Source of the DNA: Flemingiibacterium sp045600005
GTDB lineage: Bacteria; Bacillota; Clostridia; Oscillospirales; CAG-272
Length of the DNA: 6,036 nt
NCBI GenBank assembly: GCA_045600005.1
Contig: JAZRXB010000204.1
Location: 1 to 6,036 of the forward strand
Direction of reading: 5' to 3'
Under the pieces are notes generated by a model that ran no database searches, had not been told where the DNA came from, and saw nothing but the letters and a program-made list of their open reading frames with translations. Positions 5,184 to 6,036 of the stretch are shown here, piece after piece. Position 1 is the first letter of the stretch. Each line of letters starts with the position of its first letter. A program made the position numbers and the translations under genes.

Positions 5184-5416
5184 GCACAGGACTTGATTGC
5201 GGCGAATCGTGTTCCGATGTCTGACCGCCCGCTTAATGTGCGCGTCGGGGCGTATTTTATGAGTAACAGTATTTTCACCGGATGGCGCGGCGGACAGCTT
5301 CGGGCAAAGCTGACTTTTTCCGGCTGTTTTCCGAATTTTTGCCGCACACGGGAACTTTTCCGTTTCGGAAACGTCTCATTTCATAACGGCGGACACTCCC
5401 GTCCGCCGCTTACTCT
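5184..5416. promoter_or_regulatory. Divergent control region between spoIVB and the phosphodiester glycosidase gene
   Basis: No convincing sigma-A promoter was found on either strand. On the minus strand, CATAAAAT (complement of 5254-5261) resembles a sporulation sigma -10 box but has no matching -35. On the plus strand TTTTCCG occurs at 5316-5322, 5327-5333 and 5356-5362, the first two 11 bp apart. A dyad, CGTTTC-G-GAAACG, covers 5361-5373. These may be operator sites; the evidence is repetition only. Confidence 0.35.
5387..5408 (+). promoter_or_regulatory. Hairpin in the leader of the phosphodiester glycosidase gene
   Basis: A perfect 8-bp GC stem (5387-5394 with 5401-5408) and a 6-nt loop end 9 nt before the GGAGG. 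No T tract follows, so it is not a terminator. It could protect the 5' end of the mRNA or influence access to the ribosome site. Confidence 0.5.
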
Positions 5417-5428
5417 GGGAGGATTCAC

Positions 5429-6036
5429 ATGACGACCGAAAAACGAAAACCGCAAAAAGAAGGAAAGCTTGCCAAAGTCGTAAAAAGCAAGCCCTTTCTG
5501 ATCACGCTGATCGTGCTTGTGTGCATGGCGGCGCTTTATATACTGTGCGTATTCTCGAACATTCCCTTTATCGCGTACTGGCGCGAGATCTATATCGAAA
5601 CGGCGATGACGACCGCCGACCATCAGTGGCTGGCGACCGCGTTCATTCCGCAGAGCGTCATTGACAGGGTGATGGCGAATCAGGTGACCACCGACGACGT
5701 GATCGGCGGAGGGAAGCATCTGACCGAAACGACCGATCCGACCGCCGCGCCCGAAACCGACGCATCGGGCGCTTTCGAGACCTCCGCTCCTGCGGCTCCC
5801 GATACGCAGTCTCCGAAGCCTGTGGAGGAACCGCCGGATATCCTCGGTCAGCGTTCGCTGAAGGTCGGCGACACCGACTACGCGGGCTACACGGTCTCGG
5901 TCAACGATATCGACGAGGGCATCGTCGTGTCCGATATCGTCGGTACGAGCTACCGAGGCAAGGTCATGCTGATCGACGACCCGTCGCGGCTTTTCCTCGC
6001 CATGACGCCGGCGAAGACCGTGGAGGGGGTCGACAG
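5429..6036 (+). CDS. Phosphodiester glycosidase family protein (NAGPA domain), membrane-anchored, 3' end outside window
   Basis: The window holds the first 202 codons of a longer gene. A basic cytoplasmic start is followed by one membrane segment (about 22-44). The block ETAMTTADHQWLATAFIP (about 57-74) is characteristic of Firmicutes proteins of the phosphodiester glycosidase family, which carry a domain related to N-acetylglucosamine-1-phosphodiester alpha-N-acetylglucosaminidase. A Thr/Pro/Glu/Ala linker (about 95-137) separates it from the start of the catalytic domain, where DIDEGIVVSDIVGTSY and VMLIDDPSRL match the usual opening strands. The active-site part lies beyond the window. The protein would be anchored with the catalytic domain outside the cell, acting on glycan-phosphodiester bonds of cell-wall or exopolysaccharide material; the true substrate is unknown. 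GGAGG (5418-5422) is 6 nt from the ATG. Confidence 0.92.
   Translation, partial: MTTEKRKPQKEGKLAKVVKSKPFLITLIVLVCMAALYILCVFSNIPFIAYWREIYIETAMTTADHQWLATAFIPQSVIDRVMANQVTTDDVIGGGKHLTETTDPTAAPETDASGAFETSAPAAPDTQSPKPVEEPPDILGQRSLKVGDTDYAGYTVSVNDIDEGIVVSDIVGTSYRGKVMLIDDPSRLFLAMTPAKTVEGVD

Noticed and set aside
5232..5258. Sigma-G-type promoter for spoIVB
   Set aside because: CATAAAA and CATTAAG candidates on the minus strand each miss key bases and lack a -35 at the right spacing.

Overview
The window looks like chromosomal DNA of a Gram-positive anaerobe of the class Clostridia, perhaps an Oscillospiraceae-like lineage. The evidence is GGAGG ribosome sites on every gene, a SpoIVB-type protease, a lipid-anchored solute-binding protein of a kind common in gut Clostridia, GC-rich coding regions with AT-rich control regions, and sigma-A promoters that often carry an extended -10. 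The lineage is an inference from gene content only.

Layout. Positions 10-345 (minus) hold a small membrane protein with a very acidic tail and its own terminator. Positions 346-696 are an AT-rich control region with the promoter of that gene, a large foldback element and the promoter of a tRNA. Positions 697-788 (plus) are tRNA-Ser(GGA), followed by a near-symmetrical terminator. In the next gap, the minus strand carries a consensus-grade promoter about 70 nt ahead of a strong hairpin and T tract. This is a candidate small RNA gene (about 945 to 875). Positions 1251-2720 (plus) encode a solute-binding lipoprotein, with its own extended -10 promoter, an 11-bp direct repeat just upstream and its own terminator. 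Positions 2836-3882 (plus) encode a cytosolic alpha/beta hydrolase with its own promoter. Between 3883 and 4116 lies a stretch with a ribosome site, protein-like text split over several frames and degenerate 9-bp repeats, closed by a terminator. Positions 4167-5171 (minus) encode a SpoIVB-like S55 peptidase starting at TTG. Positions 5429-6036 (plus) are the start of a membrane-anchored phosphodiester glycosidase (NAGPA-domain) protein that runs off the window.

The genes look mostly like single-gene transcription units. No operon links the binding protein to a permease or ATPase, so its transporter must be elsewhere if it serves one. The protease and the glycosidase are transcribed divergently from a 257-bp gap and could share regulation; no convincing promoter was seen there. 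No mobile element, CRISPR array or defence system was found. The most unusual items are the candidate small RNA, the foldback element, the 21-bp-spaced direct repeat and the broken-frame stretch after the hydrolase.
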